Shown piece by piece: positions 34,180 through 47,032 of a stretch of DNA of 64,000 bases. Both the position numbers and the translations under genes were made by a program. The notes under the pieces are model-generated. The model was not told the origin of the DNA. It did no database searches and worked only from the letters and a program-made list of their open reading frames with translations. Each line of letters opens with the position of its first letter. The stretch's first letter is position 1. This stretch comes from Meghimatium bilineatum (taxonomy: Eukaryota > Mollusca > Gastropoda > Stylommatophora > Philomycidae): NCBI GenBank assembly GCA_034231615.1, contig CM067299.1:12763863-12827862 (forward strand), read 5' to 3'.

Positions 34180-35090
34180 GTTCACATTTTTATTAAAAGT
34201 TATTCTGAAGTCCTGTTAAGGTAAAATATTCAATATAGATTGACCCTTGCAAGCTTCTTTTTTTAAACTAAGAAAAAAATTATGTCCAGACTTTAAAATA
34301 GGTACATGTTGAATCAATTAACTAGTGAGCCACAAGAACCATCAGTATGCATACTCTTGTACATCTACTTGGAAAGACTGAGCACTTATAGGTCTTCCTA
34401 GAGTTAAGTGACATTAATTTAACCCATAATTATTTAACACATATACCCCAACATTCTACAAATGAGTTATTCATATGAATAAAATCAAGTTTTACTGCAA
34501 CTATGTAACTGTTAACAGAATTTATACTGTATACTTGTATTAACTTCTTTTTATTTAAATAATTATTCATTATTCATTCACCTATTGGGTGACCTTAAGC
34601 AAAATATAATGAATTTCATGATACAATTCTGGAATTCAATGTATTGTCATCCTCCAACAAATATGGATGGATATCATCATCTATAATCCATTGCTTGAAT
34701 GATAAATACACAAACTCAGGAATACTATGAATAGGAAAATACAGGAATATTATGAGGAGCAATAGCAACCAACTAAGCTGACAAAATATAAAAAGATATG
34801 ATTGTAATTATGGATGACAATATTACATAAATGAGCACAATAAAATTTATAATTTAAAAAATAGGGACAATATATAATTTGGTAAAGAAATTAACAAGAA
34901 GAATGAGACACTTCTGTAGATCGATAACACTAGCAGACATGATTGAAAACCTTAAGGCTGGTTTCGATAAAATTAAGATATGTACAAAATAAAAAAAAGA
35001 ATACAAGACTTGAGATGACTTTTGTAGCAAACATTTCTTTGTCCAGAAATCTGCAATACTGGAATGTACATACTGCTGAACAATCAAAAC
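34180..35090. other. No feature recognised
   Basis: AT-rich; no exon or repeat found. Confidence 0.3.
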
Positions 35091-35212
35091 ATAAGTCACA
35101 TAACCAAAGAAATTCTCAGGATCATGTAGGATAGAATAAATAAAAATATAAGTCACATAACCAAAGAAATTCTCAGGATCATGTAGGATAGAATAAATAA
35201 AAATATAAGTAG
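35091..35212 (+). repeat. 57-bp tandem duplication
   Basis: 'ataagtcacataaccaaaga' to 'gaataaataaaaat' occurs twice without change, starting at 35091 and 35148. Confidence 0.95.
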
Positions 35213-35423
35213 CATATTTTAAGAGGGTAATTGTGTGATAGTTATGAGGGTGCAACCGTGTCATTATAGAAGCAGAAGTCTTACAGATAATTTTAGTCTT
35301 AGATAAAAACTGGCAGTTACTACAGCAGGGTTTCTCAAACTTTTCAGACAGAGAGCATCACCCACATGTTATTGTTAGTGCTCTCTGGTACTTTTTAGCT
35401 GACATTTAAATGACACAAGCACA

Positions 35424-35515
35424 TTTTTTCTCCCATGGTGCGAGCACATTTTTGCTCCCATGGTGCAAGCACATTTTTGCTCCCATGGTGCGAGCACATT
35501 TTTGTTCACATGGTT
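35424..35515 (+). repeat. 28-bp tandem repeat
   Basis: 'gcgagcacatttttgctccc' plus atggt, about three copies. Confidence 0.95.
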
Positions 35516-35999
35516 CTTGATTCTTGATTCACTCACTAACATGTCCTTAAAATAGCACTAAGATCCTTGCAATCAGCTGGTTGACAATGTTTAGAGAGCA
35601 TCACAAAGTGATACAATTGCAGGTATGACAATCAATAATTAGTGGGACTGCAGTAAAACTGTTTACAATAGGTATTAATAGAAAAAAGTAATAAGTTTTA
35701 CAGTTCATATTTTATATTTTTCATTTATAAAGAAATTTTGGTTGAAACATTGAGTCAGCTGTGTTTTGTAAACTGCCAACTATATTTTTATTGGGATATA
35801 GTTGAATTTGCTAACTACAAAAGATATTACTGCATGTTTTTTTGTTAACATCAACATAAGTATGCTAGTTTTATTGTGTTGTGTGTCATATTTGGTTAAA
35901 AATTACAAACATTATGTCATAAAAAATTGTAAAAATATAAAACTTTCATTACTGCATGTTATCCTGTTAAGGGATTCATTGGAGGCTTTCGAATAATAA

Positions 36000-36350
36000 T
36001 AATAAAACCTATTACCCGTCAGGGTCGTTACATTGAGACATTTGCTGCGGAAAGATCTCCACGCATCTCTATCCTCTACCATCCTGTTGAGTTTGGAAAC
36101 TTCATACCCTGTCTAGTCCTTGATATTATCCAGTCATGTCTTCTTCTTACCACCTCATCTTCTTGCATCCTCCATGACCATTTTTTATCATTGAGGAATG
36201 TCTCATCCCCTGCCCATACCACCCGAGTTTACGAAGTTTCACAATTGTTAACAGTGGTTCTTGTTGACCTGCTATTACATTGATCCTATCATTAATTCAC
36301 AAACAAATTGGTCTTATGTTCTTGGTAACAGAATTTTTGAGATATTTTAC
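36000..36350 (-). mobile_element. LINE-D 3' end, ATT tail
   Basis: Minus strand: KKTLDN-type and EVSKLNRMVEDRDAWRSFRS, then KCLNVTTLTG and a (TTA)n tail at 36000. Shares 'cgaccctgacgggt' with 61300-61540 and the insertion at 22851. Confidence 0.85.
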
Positions 36351-36431
36351 AGGCAGTTAAAACAAGGGAAGCTTGTCACAGGAGTTATCACAACCTGTAC
36401 AGAAAGGAATTTTTTATTGTAGCTCCATAAA

Positions 36432-36507
36432 AGATACAGTCCCAACCGTGGATTGAACCAAAAACCTCATGATTATGAGACCACTATTCTAGCCATTCAG
36501 CCACTCA
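36432..36507 (-). mobile_element. tRNA-like SINE head
   Basis: Minus strand 'gtggctgaatggctagaata' (A box) and 'ttttggttcaatccacgg' (B box). Acceptor-stem ends do not pair, so it is read as SINE-derived rather than a tRNA gene. Confidence 0.5.
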
Positions 36508-36779
36508 CTCATTCTATTGTAACAATGTTAAGAGCAAACGATAAAAGAATGGCTGCACAGTTGTGTTTCTATAGTGTCTGCAAAAAATGGTACTAAACTC
36601 GCAAGCTTGGAAATACATGGCATATTACTACCACTTTGCCACAAAGCTCTCCACACACAAAAGTAAGAATAAAAGAGATGTGTTGTAATTCAGAAATACA
36701 GTTGGATCATGGACTGTCTCCACAAAGAATTAAAACTTCTTTAACAGAAATCTCAAGTCAAAACACATAGATAGTTTTT

Positions 36780-37012
36780 CAGCTTCTGACATTGTTTCTG
36801 TGAGACGTGTGCCACCTTCTGACATATTTTCTTTGTGATGTGTGTCACCTTCTATCTGACATAGTTTCTATGAGATGTGTCACCTTATGACATTGTTTCT
36901 GTGAGATGTGTGTCACCTTCTGACAATGTTTCTGTGAGATGTGCGTCACCTGACAATGTTTCTGTGAGATGTGTGTCACCTTCTGAGAATGTTTCTGTGC
37001 GATGTGTGTCAG
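36780..37012 (+). repeat. About 33-bp tandem repeat
   Basis: 'ttctgacattgtttctgtga' plus gatgtgtgtcacc, about seven diverged copies. Confidence 0.9.
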
Positions 37013-37209
37013 GTTTTGAGTTCAACATATTCTGCAGTGTAAACAGTCCATTGATTAAGTGCATGAGTTTATTTGAATAGTTTTACTAGTATTAGAATTC
37101 TGAAGAATCCAGGAATTATTAAATGTTTATTGCTCTTTTCCTATGTATAAATTAGAGAGGTTGTGGAGGAGGAGGGGGTTGAAGAAGGTTCTTCAAATCT
37201 GTCGTATGC

Positions 37210-37535
37210 ACCAAGAAGCTCACTGGTGTAGTGGTTAAGATGTTTACGTTGCATAGAACATCTAGGTGTTGTGAGAACTGAAGGATTAGCAAAGAATAGA
37301 AACACTGTGACCTGCCATTCATGTTGTAAGATGCGACTAAGGAGTTTTGGGGTGGAGGTTGGCTATCCTATCCTAAAGAAGGTCACATGAATAAAATGCT
37401 TTGAAGTCAGATGTGCCAGGCCAAAATATGTAGCCATCACAGCCAAACTGTAAAACATGACACATACCTTACATTCCCTAGGCTGTTTCTTGTATAATAA
37501 GGAATTTAAGAACGAACACAAAAGAATAGAAATTG
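37210..37535 (+). mobile_element. SINE-A, diverged, with a tRNA-like stretch before it
   Basis: 37265-37535 follows SINE-A ('agcaaagaatagaaacactg', 'gaagtcagatgtgccaggcc', 'tttaagaacgaacacaaaag'). 37210-37264 has 'cactggtgtagtggttaaga', an A-box-like head, possibly a separate element. Confidence 0.7.
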
Positions 37536-37559
37536 ATAGAACATATACCAGATATACCA

Positions 37560-37962
37560 ATCACCTACCATCAGAAAAAAACAGATGATCAAGTCAATAA
37601 GAAAGCCACAAACACCAACACAAGATGACTATCACATTATGAACAGATCAGAACAAGTTATAATTCTACGCCTCAGAACAGGACACAACCGACTCCACAG
37701 TCACATGTATACAAAGTGCAAGATTGGCAACACTGCCATGTGTACATGTGGACAGGCAGTACAGAGTGCCAAACATATACTTCAAGAGTGTTCTGAGCAT
37801 GAAACGCTGAGGCAGACATATTGGCCAGAGGAAACAACACTGGAATCAAAGCTTTATGGGACACTGTATGAACTACAAAAGACAGTGTGTTTTATTAAGG
37901 AGACAGAATTACAGATATAGACATGTTTAAAGTGTAAAGTGAACGAAAGAAGAAGAAGATGG
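37560..37962 (+). mobile_element. LINE-B 3' end
   Basis: 111-codon frame at 37585-37920: NRSEQVIILRLRTGHNRLHS, CTCGQAVQSAKHILQECSEH, LYGTLYELQKTVCFIKETEL. After the stop, 'gtgaacgaaagaagaagaag'. Same protein end as 26070-28180 and 53979-54276. Confidence 0.92.
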
Positions 37963-38654
37963 AACATATACTTTGATTGATTATATTCAAATGCAAATGG
38001 ATTTGACAATATGTCAGCTCATTGATGTCTGCAACTAAATAAATTATGGTAAAACAATTCTAAACATGAAAATAAATATGTGAGCTTCACAAGACTTGAA
38101 ATGAAGATTACTCAAGTCAGATGGGTAGAGCCATCTATGCAAAAAAAATAGTTACACAATGCATCTCTGTTGTCTGGAAAAAAATCCTACTGAAAAACTA
38201 GTTGAAAAATGATACTTTCCTGTTAACAGGACACACTCACATATAATTAAACAAATTGTAACACAAAACAAACTATATCATAACCAACAGAAAAGAGGCA
38301 CTACTTAGAATACAAAATATAACCAAGGGAAGCAATCAATTCAAAATTAGATTATTTGAAATGAGAATACAAAATGGTATGAATGGTATGACTTAACTTC
38401 AATCAGCTCTTTTTAGGGTTTCAAGACACCTGGATGATACTTCTTTAGATTATATTCATCAACATCAAGACTCCCATCTATTCTTTTCAGGACTCTTAGT
38501 CCTTCAGGATTTCTACTTCTTTTTTAGGATTTCTACTTTCTTCCAGCCAATTGAAAACAGGAATGATTAACCACAGATGACATTCAGCACTACAGATTGC
38601 TTGGCAACAATTGCATGCATTATTATTTAATTGTGCCAGATCATAAGGTCACAC

Positions 38655-38850
38655 CCCAATCAAGGCCAACTCCTTGAAGGTGTTGAGATAGGGCTTAGCC
38701 CAGGCTGAAAACTAAGATTGGGCAGGTCAATCCTGACATCGAGTAGGCCCACAGTGCAGCTCAAGCAATCACTGGTGCTGAAGTCAGAGATACTAGGCCA
38801 AGAGGCGCACCAGCAACCATGGTATCACACAACATGACTAGATAATATAT
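38655..38850 (+). repeat. Dispersed repeat R2, copy 2
   Basis: 'aaggccaactccttgaaggt', 'caatcactggtgctgaagtc' and 'aacatgactagataatat' match 16370-16582; followed by an ACAACAAC tail-like stretch. Confidence 0.7.
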
Positions 38851-40640
38851 ATTCACAACAACAACCCAAAAAAAATAAGGTCACACAAAGCTAAAAATCA
38901 ACAAAACCCAATATAACTAACATAGATTCCAGTCTCAGGTTGAAAGGGTCATGCCTCTTCCAGAGACTTTAAATCCCCATTTAACAAACAAGAAACAATA
39001 AGAGGCACTATTTAGTTAACCAAAACTGAATGAAAATTACATCATATTAATATGCGCTGTCATTAAAATGGTTGATATAAAAAGTATGATTTTGTGACAT
39101 AAAACACAAATGTGTGTGCCCATTTAACAGAAAAGTATCACTGTCATGCTACAAAAGAGGTATCTAGTATGTTTAAGAAAAAACACTTAAGAAAAATTGG
39201 TAACAAAACATTATTTAAAAAAATGGAAGATTCTATTGTAAATTAAACATGAACACTACTAAATGGTATGACAATCAAATGAAAATAGTTGAAACTCTTC
39301 TCCTCAATATTTGCTACAGATGTCATTGTAGCAATTATGAGGATCATGTTTGCATAAATATGTCTTTAGTAAACTTTCTCATGAATATTATGTACAATAA
39401 GACATGTCCACTGTTCTGCATTGTCAGAGAACATGCAGCAAAAAAGTTGTATAATTCATGAAACATATTGAATCACATAAAGAAATATAGTTAGTTCGTG
39501 AAAAAGATTTATTCACACAAAGAAACATGATTAACAGTTCACGAAAAAGACTGAATGGAACAAATAAATATAACTAACAGTTCATGAAACAAACTGAATT
39601 GTAAAAAGAGATATATACCGGTAATTAACAGTTCACGAAAGAGAATTAATCATTTTATTAGATGTACTCAACAGTTCACGAGACAGACCGAATTGATGTT
39701 TCAACTAAAAGACCTTTATAAATGAATAATACAAACACAGGACAAATTATTTAATATTACAAGTGGACTAGACATTTAAAAATAGTATGAAGACAACAGA
39801 AGCAATGATGTATTATGATAGAAACATATGATTATATACAAATTGGTGGAATGTGAATGAAACAGAACAGCTAGGACTAGAAACATAGTGTATGATAACA
39901 AAAATAGCAATCTTATATATAGGAATGAAGTGTATTGCGACCAAAAAACTGTAATGTTCCATAATGCAGTATATAATGATTATCAAGGGCATATTGAACC
40001 CTAACATCGGAGGAGCATGATTTTATGGTGGTGACTTGGATATCATAGGTACCAAAAGTTTTACTTCACCGTTGCTGCTTCTTCCCCGTGGTAATAAGTT
40101 TTTCTGCAGTTCCGCCCATTATAATTGTCAATCCAATTTTTTTTTTGTATTTAAAAAAAAATAGTTGCATGCTCTCCATATATTTTTTCCTGCAAGATGA
40201 TAGTTCCCATACAAGAAACAAATATATTTCTAATAAGCTTACAATATTTAACTACAATCAATTATTCTGGCAAGTTATTGGCAATCAATTCATCTAGCAA
40301 CTGTGCGTGAAGATGCATTTTTTAGTGCAAAACATTGAACCGACAGATTTAGACATTGTAAAATGTTGATATCATATGACATGAGTGACAAGTTGATATA
40401 ACTCTTCATTTGCCTTAGCAGGAACCATGGCAGAGTAATTTCTAATTCACGTGCCTGCCAAACAGATCACAGAGTTTTGAGTTCACTCATCACAAGGTTT
40501 GCAAAAATATCTCCCATGCTTCACCCAGTCTCCAGAAAATGGACAAAAGGCTCAATCTTTGGGAATATTGAGGAATGTTGGTATTGCTACTGAGAAAATG
40601 TTGAATGTGATACTAGTCAGGCAATTTCTGGTCAACATCT
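38851..40640. other. AT-rich stretch with a degenerate repeat at 39455-39700
   Basis: 'taacagttcacgaaa' words recur about five times at 39455-39700. Otherwise no exon or repeat recognised. Confidence 0.4.
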
Positions 40641-40649
40641 GATTAAGCA

Positions 40650-40835
40650 TCAGGTGATACAGTGAAGGCAGACCTAGAGGCCGACCTCGAAAATGATCGA
40701 CCACCGAAATAAAAGAGATGACAAATTCTACAATATACTCAGCACACATGAGGGCCATCTCCAGATAACTCTTCTACCCCTGACGCTGAAAGGCAATAAA
40801 GGGTTTAGCGAATAGATAGATAGATAGACAGATAG
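40650..40835 (+). mobile_element. LINE-E 3' end with GATA tail
   Basis: A broken frame reads [20 protein letters not shown], then a KAIKGLANR end, and the tail 'gatagatagatagacagata'. Complement of 15535-15705. Confidence 0.85.
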
Positions 40836-41094
40836 ATCTGGTAAAGCAACATACCAATTATCAGAAAATCATTTGTGTGATACTAATTCATAACTTGCCT
40901 ACTGAATTCAATTATTCTGATTTTATTTCAGATTCAATAGTGCTGCTATCTTTTAAAAATCCTAGTCAAAATGTGATCTTAATGCTATAACACGAAGTTA
41001 TCTCATTATTTCTTAAATAACCATTCAGGGACGGTGAAACAATATGACCATTCGTATTTTAAATAACATTTATTTAATCTCTGTGTTGCTTGTC

Positions 41095-41680
41095 TGTTTT
41101 GTTCTCTCTATCTATCTTTCCTTCCTCTTTTACCCTTTATGGGTGTCGAGGGAGATACAATGTTCTTTTTCTCGCTTTTCTGGCAGCTTCAGATATTGTC
41201 ATTTGATGTTTGTGTAATGTCTCTATGATGTTGTCCATCAAGCATACTCTAGGTCTATTCGAGCTGCAAATGTCCTTGGACAGTTTGGGCATGGAATGAC
41301 CTTGCAGAAGGATTTAGGTCGATCTGTGACTTTCTAGCTACTCTCTGCTGTTGAGCTGCAGCATTTTTCCTCTTTTCATAAGATGATGTGCCCTTTTTGA
41401 CTGTAGAACACCATTGACTGTAGAGCGCTATGTAGATCTATTTTGTGCAAGTTCTTTCCATGTATATTGGTCTTTTTCAAAGGCTTTAAGTGAAGTCTTT
41501 AACAAGTTCTTTTGGCCACCTTGAGATTGTGGGCCCTTCTTCATCATAGAGAAGTATCTTTGGCAGGTGATGTTCTGGCATATGTACCAAATTACCTGCC
41601 CAATGAATCTGTTTCTGCATTAGAATAGTGTCAATGCTGGGGATACCAGATCTATCAAGGACAGTGCACAACATTCAAAA
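41095..41680 (-). mobile_element. LINE 3' end with C-terminal C2H2 finger
   Basis: Minus strand: LMQKQIHWAGNLVHMPEHHL, PKILLYDEEG, then across frame breaks VIPCPNCPRTFAARIDL, a Cys-Cys half of a C2H2 finger. It ends in a GATA-type tail near 41100. Inactive. Confidence 0.85.
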
Positions 41681-42284
41681 TTACAGTGATGGTGTGTAAT
41701 GAATAGCCATCAAACATTTCAATATTTGAAATATTAGAGCAATGGTATTTCATCAGATTGTGCCAACATGTTGGTGATGCACAAGTGGGAACCATTTAAA
41801 TGATTCAACAGGCTTTCCACATGATTCCATGATCATGAGCATCACACAAATTTGGTGATGAACTGTCATGGCAGAGAGTCAAAACACAGACCATAATTGT
41901 TGATGAATTTGAACTGTCATAGGCGAGAGCATGGGAAATACAAACATTGAGAACTGCAGGAAATCTCCTCCCAAGCAGATGTAGTTGACCCAAGTCTAAT
42001 CCAACTGACTTCTGTTGCCCAACACAGCAGACAGAAAAACATTAGTCCAGTATTCCAAGAGCACAGTCTGCAATAAACTGCTGTGGCACAGGGCTGACCC
42101 AAGCAAACATTACCAAATTGATCATAATAACATAATCTCACTCTGAAGTAAGAAGTTTCTACTTATAAGCATTGTATAATGCTGAGAGTCAAAGTCTTCT
42201 GAGTATGAAACGAAGCTCTGGAGAAACAACCATTATTGCACATTGTAAGCCAGAACTACATAGCTTGTAATTACTGGAAATCAA

Positions 42285-42410
42285 ATCAACAACCTATGGG
42301 ATAGTACAACAACTTCATCCACATACTCCTTTAGTTACCTCCTAAAACATGCATGGCAGGTACAAGTGTGGCTATTATTTGCTCCCTTTAAGCCAAGGAA
42401 GCACACAGGC
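42285..42410 (-). mobile_element. SINE-A 5' fragment
   Basis: 'actcctttagttacctccta' and 'tattatttgctccctttaag' match the head half of SINE-A on minus. Confidence 0.5.
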
Positions 42411-42604
42411 AATCTTTCAACCAAAGTCTTGTATTGGTTTAATGCCCAGTATTCTCTCAATGTCATAAAAAAGCACTAAAATTATGAGGTAAAGTATAAA
42501 GTGTTTTATATATATATATATATGTATATATACTGAAGGAAACCAAAAACATCTTTTACATCTGCATAAATGAATAATAAAACAATTTATGCCTCCATAA
42601 TTTA

Positions 42605-42760
42605 ACAATGTCCAGCTCTCTGGTGGCATGAAGCTGAGTTCATCTGTAACAACCAAGGTGCCAGGTTCAAATCCAGACGCAGGTAATTGTGCATATGGAC
42701 CGTTCAGAAAGCAGTGGTAAACAAATGAACATATTTATATTTTCTAGAAATCACAACAAC
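42605..42760 (+). mobile_element. tRNA-derived SINE
   Basis: 'ctctggtggcatgaagctga' and 'aggtgccaggttcaaatcca' give A and B boxes; the body reads 'ttctagaaatcacaacaac'. Confidence 0.6.
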
Positions 42761-42829
42761 AAAAAAATGCTTGGTTGATGTGGGCTACATCCTGAATAAG
42801 ATAAGCTACCATTTTTTTTAATGAAAAAT

Positions 42830-42985
42830 TAATGTCTCCATAATTGAGCATTAAATGACTCCATAATTGAACAATAAATGTCTCCATAATTGAACAATAA
42901 ATGTCTCCATAATTGAACAATAAATGTCTCCATAATTGAGCATTAAATTTCTCCATAATTGAACAATAATTGTCTCCATAATTTT
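42830..42985 (+). repeat. 23-bp tandem repeat, about 6 copies
   Basis: 'aattgaacaataaatgtctc' plus cat. The open frame across it is a repeat translation. Confidence 0.95.
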
Positions 42986-43139
42986 TCAACCAACTCTAGA
43001 GCATACCTGTCAACCTTTAAAGTCTTTCTTACAATGTCATCTTTGCAACCATGTTCATTAAGTAATGCATATATCATTGCTATAACCTTATATACAATTT
43101 CTGGATTAAAGTAGCTCCTGATACTGTAAATTTATTCGG

Positions 43140-44000
43140 AGACAAGACCTACATTTTTGTATCAAGTCTGCAGTAGGGATACACTGGTGTTGCCTTCACT
43201 GTGATCTTGAACAGTTCACACAAAAATGATAAGAATAATTTAATGGCAACTATTATTCTCACATACTATTTGTGATTCATGCATGGAACGGTTATAGAAT
43301 CAAACCAAATTGTTATAATTCGATTTCCACTATGTCAGTTTTGGAAGCACCTAAGCATGCCTCATATGAAAATCAAAATATTCTCCACATAGCAAAATCA
43401 TCGCACAATCTTATCTCTGCATATCCAATCAGTGTGATCATGCAATGAATCCCTGGACATAGCAATATAGCATGAAATGAAGTAGTGGACACACTTGCAA
43501 ATAGAGGCATCTCAAAACAACAAAAGCAAAGAACTTGTAGTATGGAAACAGCCAAATATATTATCGGAAATAACACCAGGGAAAACTGGCTGAACAGATG
43601 GGCAAATGAACTTATTGGTCAAATGTATTTAGTGAAATTACAAGGATAATGACAATATAAACAAACTTTGCAGGAGAAACTAATCCCTTATCATTCAGTT
43701 TCGAACAGGATACGCAAGGATCAATAGCCATTTAAACCGTATCACACCCCAGCAGCTACCCACTTGTAGACACTGCTCTCATCCCAACGAAACAGTGGAA
43801 CACCTCCCATACTGACTTCCCTTACCTTTGAAGTGCCAGAAGAAACTTCTACGGACATCCTTAACAGTCACTAACTTACTGTATGGATCACAAGTCAACT
43901 TTAGAAGACCTGCACTTCTTTTTGAAAATGGTATTGTGCTGAAAAGAGTAGCATTATTCATCAGCATTTGAATATTGACAACAACAACATAACAAGATTC
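43140..44000 (+). mobile_element. LINE with RNase H, degenerate
   Basis: Broken frames: GVAFTVILNSSHKN, then PGHSNI with a stop and NEVVDTLANRGISKQQKQ (RNase H end), RENWLNRWANELIGQMYL, and a Cys/His end. Tail 'gacaacaacaacataaca'. Confidence 0.75.
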
Positions 44001-44167
44001 CACTATATATTGATAATACTTGGACTCATTTCCATTAACCTCTCAATATGTTACAACTAGGATTTGTAATTTATGAGGCCTGGTGTGTTTAGTTAACATG
44101 CATACTTTGAACATCTGCTACAGGAAACTGAGCACACATGGGTCTGTACAGAGTGTTTTAACATGAT

Positions 44168-44350
44168 TCATAGTGGTTAAGCTGTTTGCTTTGTGTTCAA
44201 AAGGCCATGGGTTGAATCTGGATGCATCGTTGTGTTTATAAAGCAGATTTTTTTCTGAGATTTCTAGAAATTATCACTTGAAGCTATGTAGAAAATCCTA
44301 TGAGTGGCACTATAGGGAAACAGCATGCCACTTCGTTGAGAGAGAAATAC
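44168..44350 (+). mobile_element. tRNA-derived SINE
   Basis: 'catagtggttaagctgtttg' (A box), 'gccatgggttgaatctgg' (B box), and the body 'gaaattatcacttgaagcta', which is shared with 49480-49712 and 58908-59060. Confidence 0.75.
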
Positions 44351-44489
44351 AATACATATAGGGTAACCCGACTACGATGATGCCAATCTTCTACTCGTTG
44401 TGTCCTTTGACCCATACCTTATTTATAAATAAATGTATCTGATCTGCTAGGGTTTTTTTCTTTTTATGTTGCTTTTGAATGTTGCTTTT

Positions 44490-44642
44490 GAAAACAACAT
44501 TGAAAATAATTATCGAAAAAGAAATCACAACAGCTGGTATGAAAATAAATGATCTGGAACAACTAGCTGTTGATCGACAAGCATGGAGAGCTATGACATT
44601 TGCCCTATATGCCAAGCTTGGCATAAGAGGAAAATGATGATG
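44490..44642 (+). mobile_element. LINE 3' end, ATG tail
   Basis: Frame IEKEITTAGMKINDLEQLAV then DRQAWRAMTFALYAKLGI and stop, tail atgatgatg. Confidence 0.8.
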
Positions 44643-45059
44643 CAGTTGCTTTTGAACATTTTAGGTCTCATTTATAGGCTTTTATCTCAACATGTTGACA
44701 GGTACATTCTAGACGAATTAGAAAGTTGACATTTTAAATGTTAGAACAACATTCTTCAGAATTCCAGGAAAATGTGACATTTTCACAAAGGCATTCAATT
44801 ACCCGGTATTACATTTTTTAAAATATTGAATATATTTAATTATTTATAATAATTAAAAACATGAATAATAATGACCAGTTATAGATTGCTCATTGACTCA
44901 GATGGCCAATGGACCATTCCAACACTCATTGTGTTTAATTATCTTCACAATTATTATAACCACATTTCTGATAATTTAGAACTACTTTCTCAGTTCTACA
45001 CTCTTCAGTATAAATCTTTTTTTCTTCCTAAATTGTATAGCACGAGTTTGGTGTATGAC

Positions 45060-45235
45060 AGTAGGGTTTTAGCATTGTTCTCATAACTATGAGATCCAGT
45101 GTTCGGCTCTCGGTATAGACTGAGTTTTTTTCCTGTAGGAAGGTATATTAAAAACCCACTCTGCCCATCTTGTGGTGACAGCAAGAGCTCTTAACCACAC
45201 ATTCCCAAATCCCTCGCTGCAATCTCTAATCAGGA
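45060..45235 (+). mobile_element. tRNA-derived SINE, same family as 62262-62495
   Basis: 'gagatccagtgttcggctct' (eroded B box), 'gactgagtttttttcctgta', 'aaaacccactctgcccatct', 'gacagcaagagctcttaacc'. Confidence 0.7.
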
Positions 45236-45426
45236 AATGTACAGAAGTGACAGTAGTAGCAAATCTCTAGTTCTGGTCAATCTCAGCACAAGTACATTGT
45301 ATTGAAACAAGCATTTATAATAATAACGTCTAGGAAGACCAATGTAAACATAGAAGAACAAAATTGCTGATGCTGTATATGTCTCCATTTCTAAAGTTAG
45401 CTGTTATTGTAAATTCTACTGATGAT

Positions 45427-45745
45427 CTTCTTCTTCTTCTGTGTTCATTCTCAAACTCCTGCAGGGTTTACTCCAGAGAATGGAATGCATTGTCATGGTT
45501 TACAGCTAGGATTGAAATATCTGTGCCTTTTTTGCCTGTCACATCCAACCTCACTGAGTCAAAGGGCATGAGCCCATGGATTGCTAGATCAGCAACCAAC
45601 CATCTGACCTCATCATGGTTTCTGAGTCACTATGATCCTCTATGGGATGTCACAGTCAACTCACCCCCTAAACTTCCTTAGTCACCTCTTATGACATACA
45701 AATAGGTGTTGCTAGTCTTTACTTCCCTTTTGATCCTGGCAACAT
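45427..45745 (-). mobile_element. SINE-A with internal insertion
   Basis: Starts with 'cttcttcttcttctgtgttc' and ends 'acttcccttttgatcctggc'. About 50 bp at 45550-45605 are extra and match 28980-29030. Confidence 0.75.
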
Positions 45746-46096
45746 TTGAGCAACAATCTGGTGATGTGTCTGCATATCTACTTAGGTGAGACTCCAAGTT
45801 TTGATCTTACCAGACAGCATGGATTGATTGTATATGCAACATCATTATTCTCCCAAGACAAAATACAATGAACTATGAGGAGCTTGTCAAAAATAGATCC
45901 AGTTGGAAGCAAGTTATATGGATGGACCTGAAAACTGGAGAAACTACATTGTGATGACTGACAAAAATAAAGCACAGAAACAGTTGCTTATAAAATTCCA
46001 ATATGGACAATAACTCCAATGTCTCTCAAGACTAATAGAGTTACAATGACAAATATAATTTTGCAAATAAACTAAGAACAAATTACAGAAAAGCCC

Positions 46097-46563
46097 TTAT
46101 CTGTGAATTTCAGCATTCAAAAATCCTTCCAATTCTCTGAAGATGGAATCAATATTTGAATCCCCAAACAGTTCATAATATGTATTCTCTATCACAAGAT
46201 GAATATCATCATCCTCTACCTCACTATTGATATCTCTTGTGTATTGCGGATGCTCAAAAAGGGAGCAAAGAATTGCAAGACCGGTGTACTGTTGTGCATG
46301 TTATAAGAGGCGACATTGGACATTTGAGGGTAGAGTTCGCTGCACATCCCGCTGCCCCAAAAGCCCTACTGAAGTCAGATGTGTCAGGCCGAAGAACACC
46401 AATATCGCTACCAAATTGTAAACCATGACACAATATATTCTGTTAGCCAGATAACATTGTGCTAACCAGCAGGGTGTTGAGAACATATACAGAAGACGAC
46501 TGTTGATATCATCGTAGCCATCCTCATCAAATATTAAATTCATTTCACTTCCATTCACTGTAT
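46097..46563 (-). pseudogene. Acidic exon-like ORF split by a SINE insertion
   Basis: Minus strand. After an acceptor-like ggttttggctttaag, 46563 down to about 46500 encodes TVNGSEMNLIFDEDGYDDIN. After an intervening SINE-A copy, the same frame resumes at 46234 with DINSEVEDDDIHLVIENTYY and ends with a TAA at 46097-46099. The flanks repeat 'ctattgatatc' and 'ctgttgatatc', a plausible target-site duplication. The composition looks protein-coding (acidic, balanced) unlike nearby repeats. I do not recognise the protein. It may be a broken terminal exon or part of an older mobile element. Confidence 0.45.
46235..46500 (+). mobile_element. SINE-A inserted in a coding-looking ORF
   Basis: Head 'agggagcaaagaattgcaag', middle 'actgaagtcagatgtgtcag', end 'gagaacatatacagaagacg'. 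The flanking 'ctattgatatc'/'ctgttgatatc' words mark the insertion site. Confidence 0.8.
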
Positions 46564-46892
46564 CTTAAAGCCAAAACCAATCTTAAAGCCTGTTTCAATT
46601 GATGGAGACAGTTTTGACAAGGTTTGCAAAATTCACAGTGTATTTTGGCTCAATTGTTTTTTATTTAACATATACACAGTTTTCAACATTAATCCTGTTT
46701 TGTTACAGTAAAGTTACAAACTCAGCTAATTTCACAAGCGTTTGTAAATAAAAATAACAATAATGGATATTTATTCTAAACCAGGTTATATTTTTAGAAA
46801 CTAGAACACTGATTCAAAGAGAAAGAACATATGTCTTTCTGTCCCTCAAATGTATCTTTATTAAACATCAATATCACAGGACATAATACTCT

Positions 46893-47032
46893 GAGAGTGT
46901 GAAGTATGAGAGTGTGAAGTATGAGAGTGTGAAGTATGAGAGTGTGAAGTATGAGAGTGTGAAGTATGAGAGTGTGAAGTATGAAAGTGTGAAGTATGAG
47001 AGTGTGAAGTATGAAAGTGTGAAGTATGAGAG
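46893..47032 (+). repeat. 15-bp tandem repeat (gagagtgtgaagtat)n
   Basis: Nine near-perfect copies. A multiple of three, so it translates as YESVK on plus and HTSHS on minus. Confidence 0.97.

Noticed and set aside
34854..35264. 136-codon minus frame with an internal 19-residue repeat
   Set aside because: The repeat is just the 57-bp tandem duplication; the frame has no recognisable domain.
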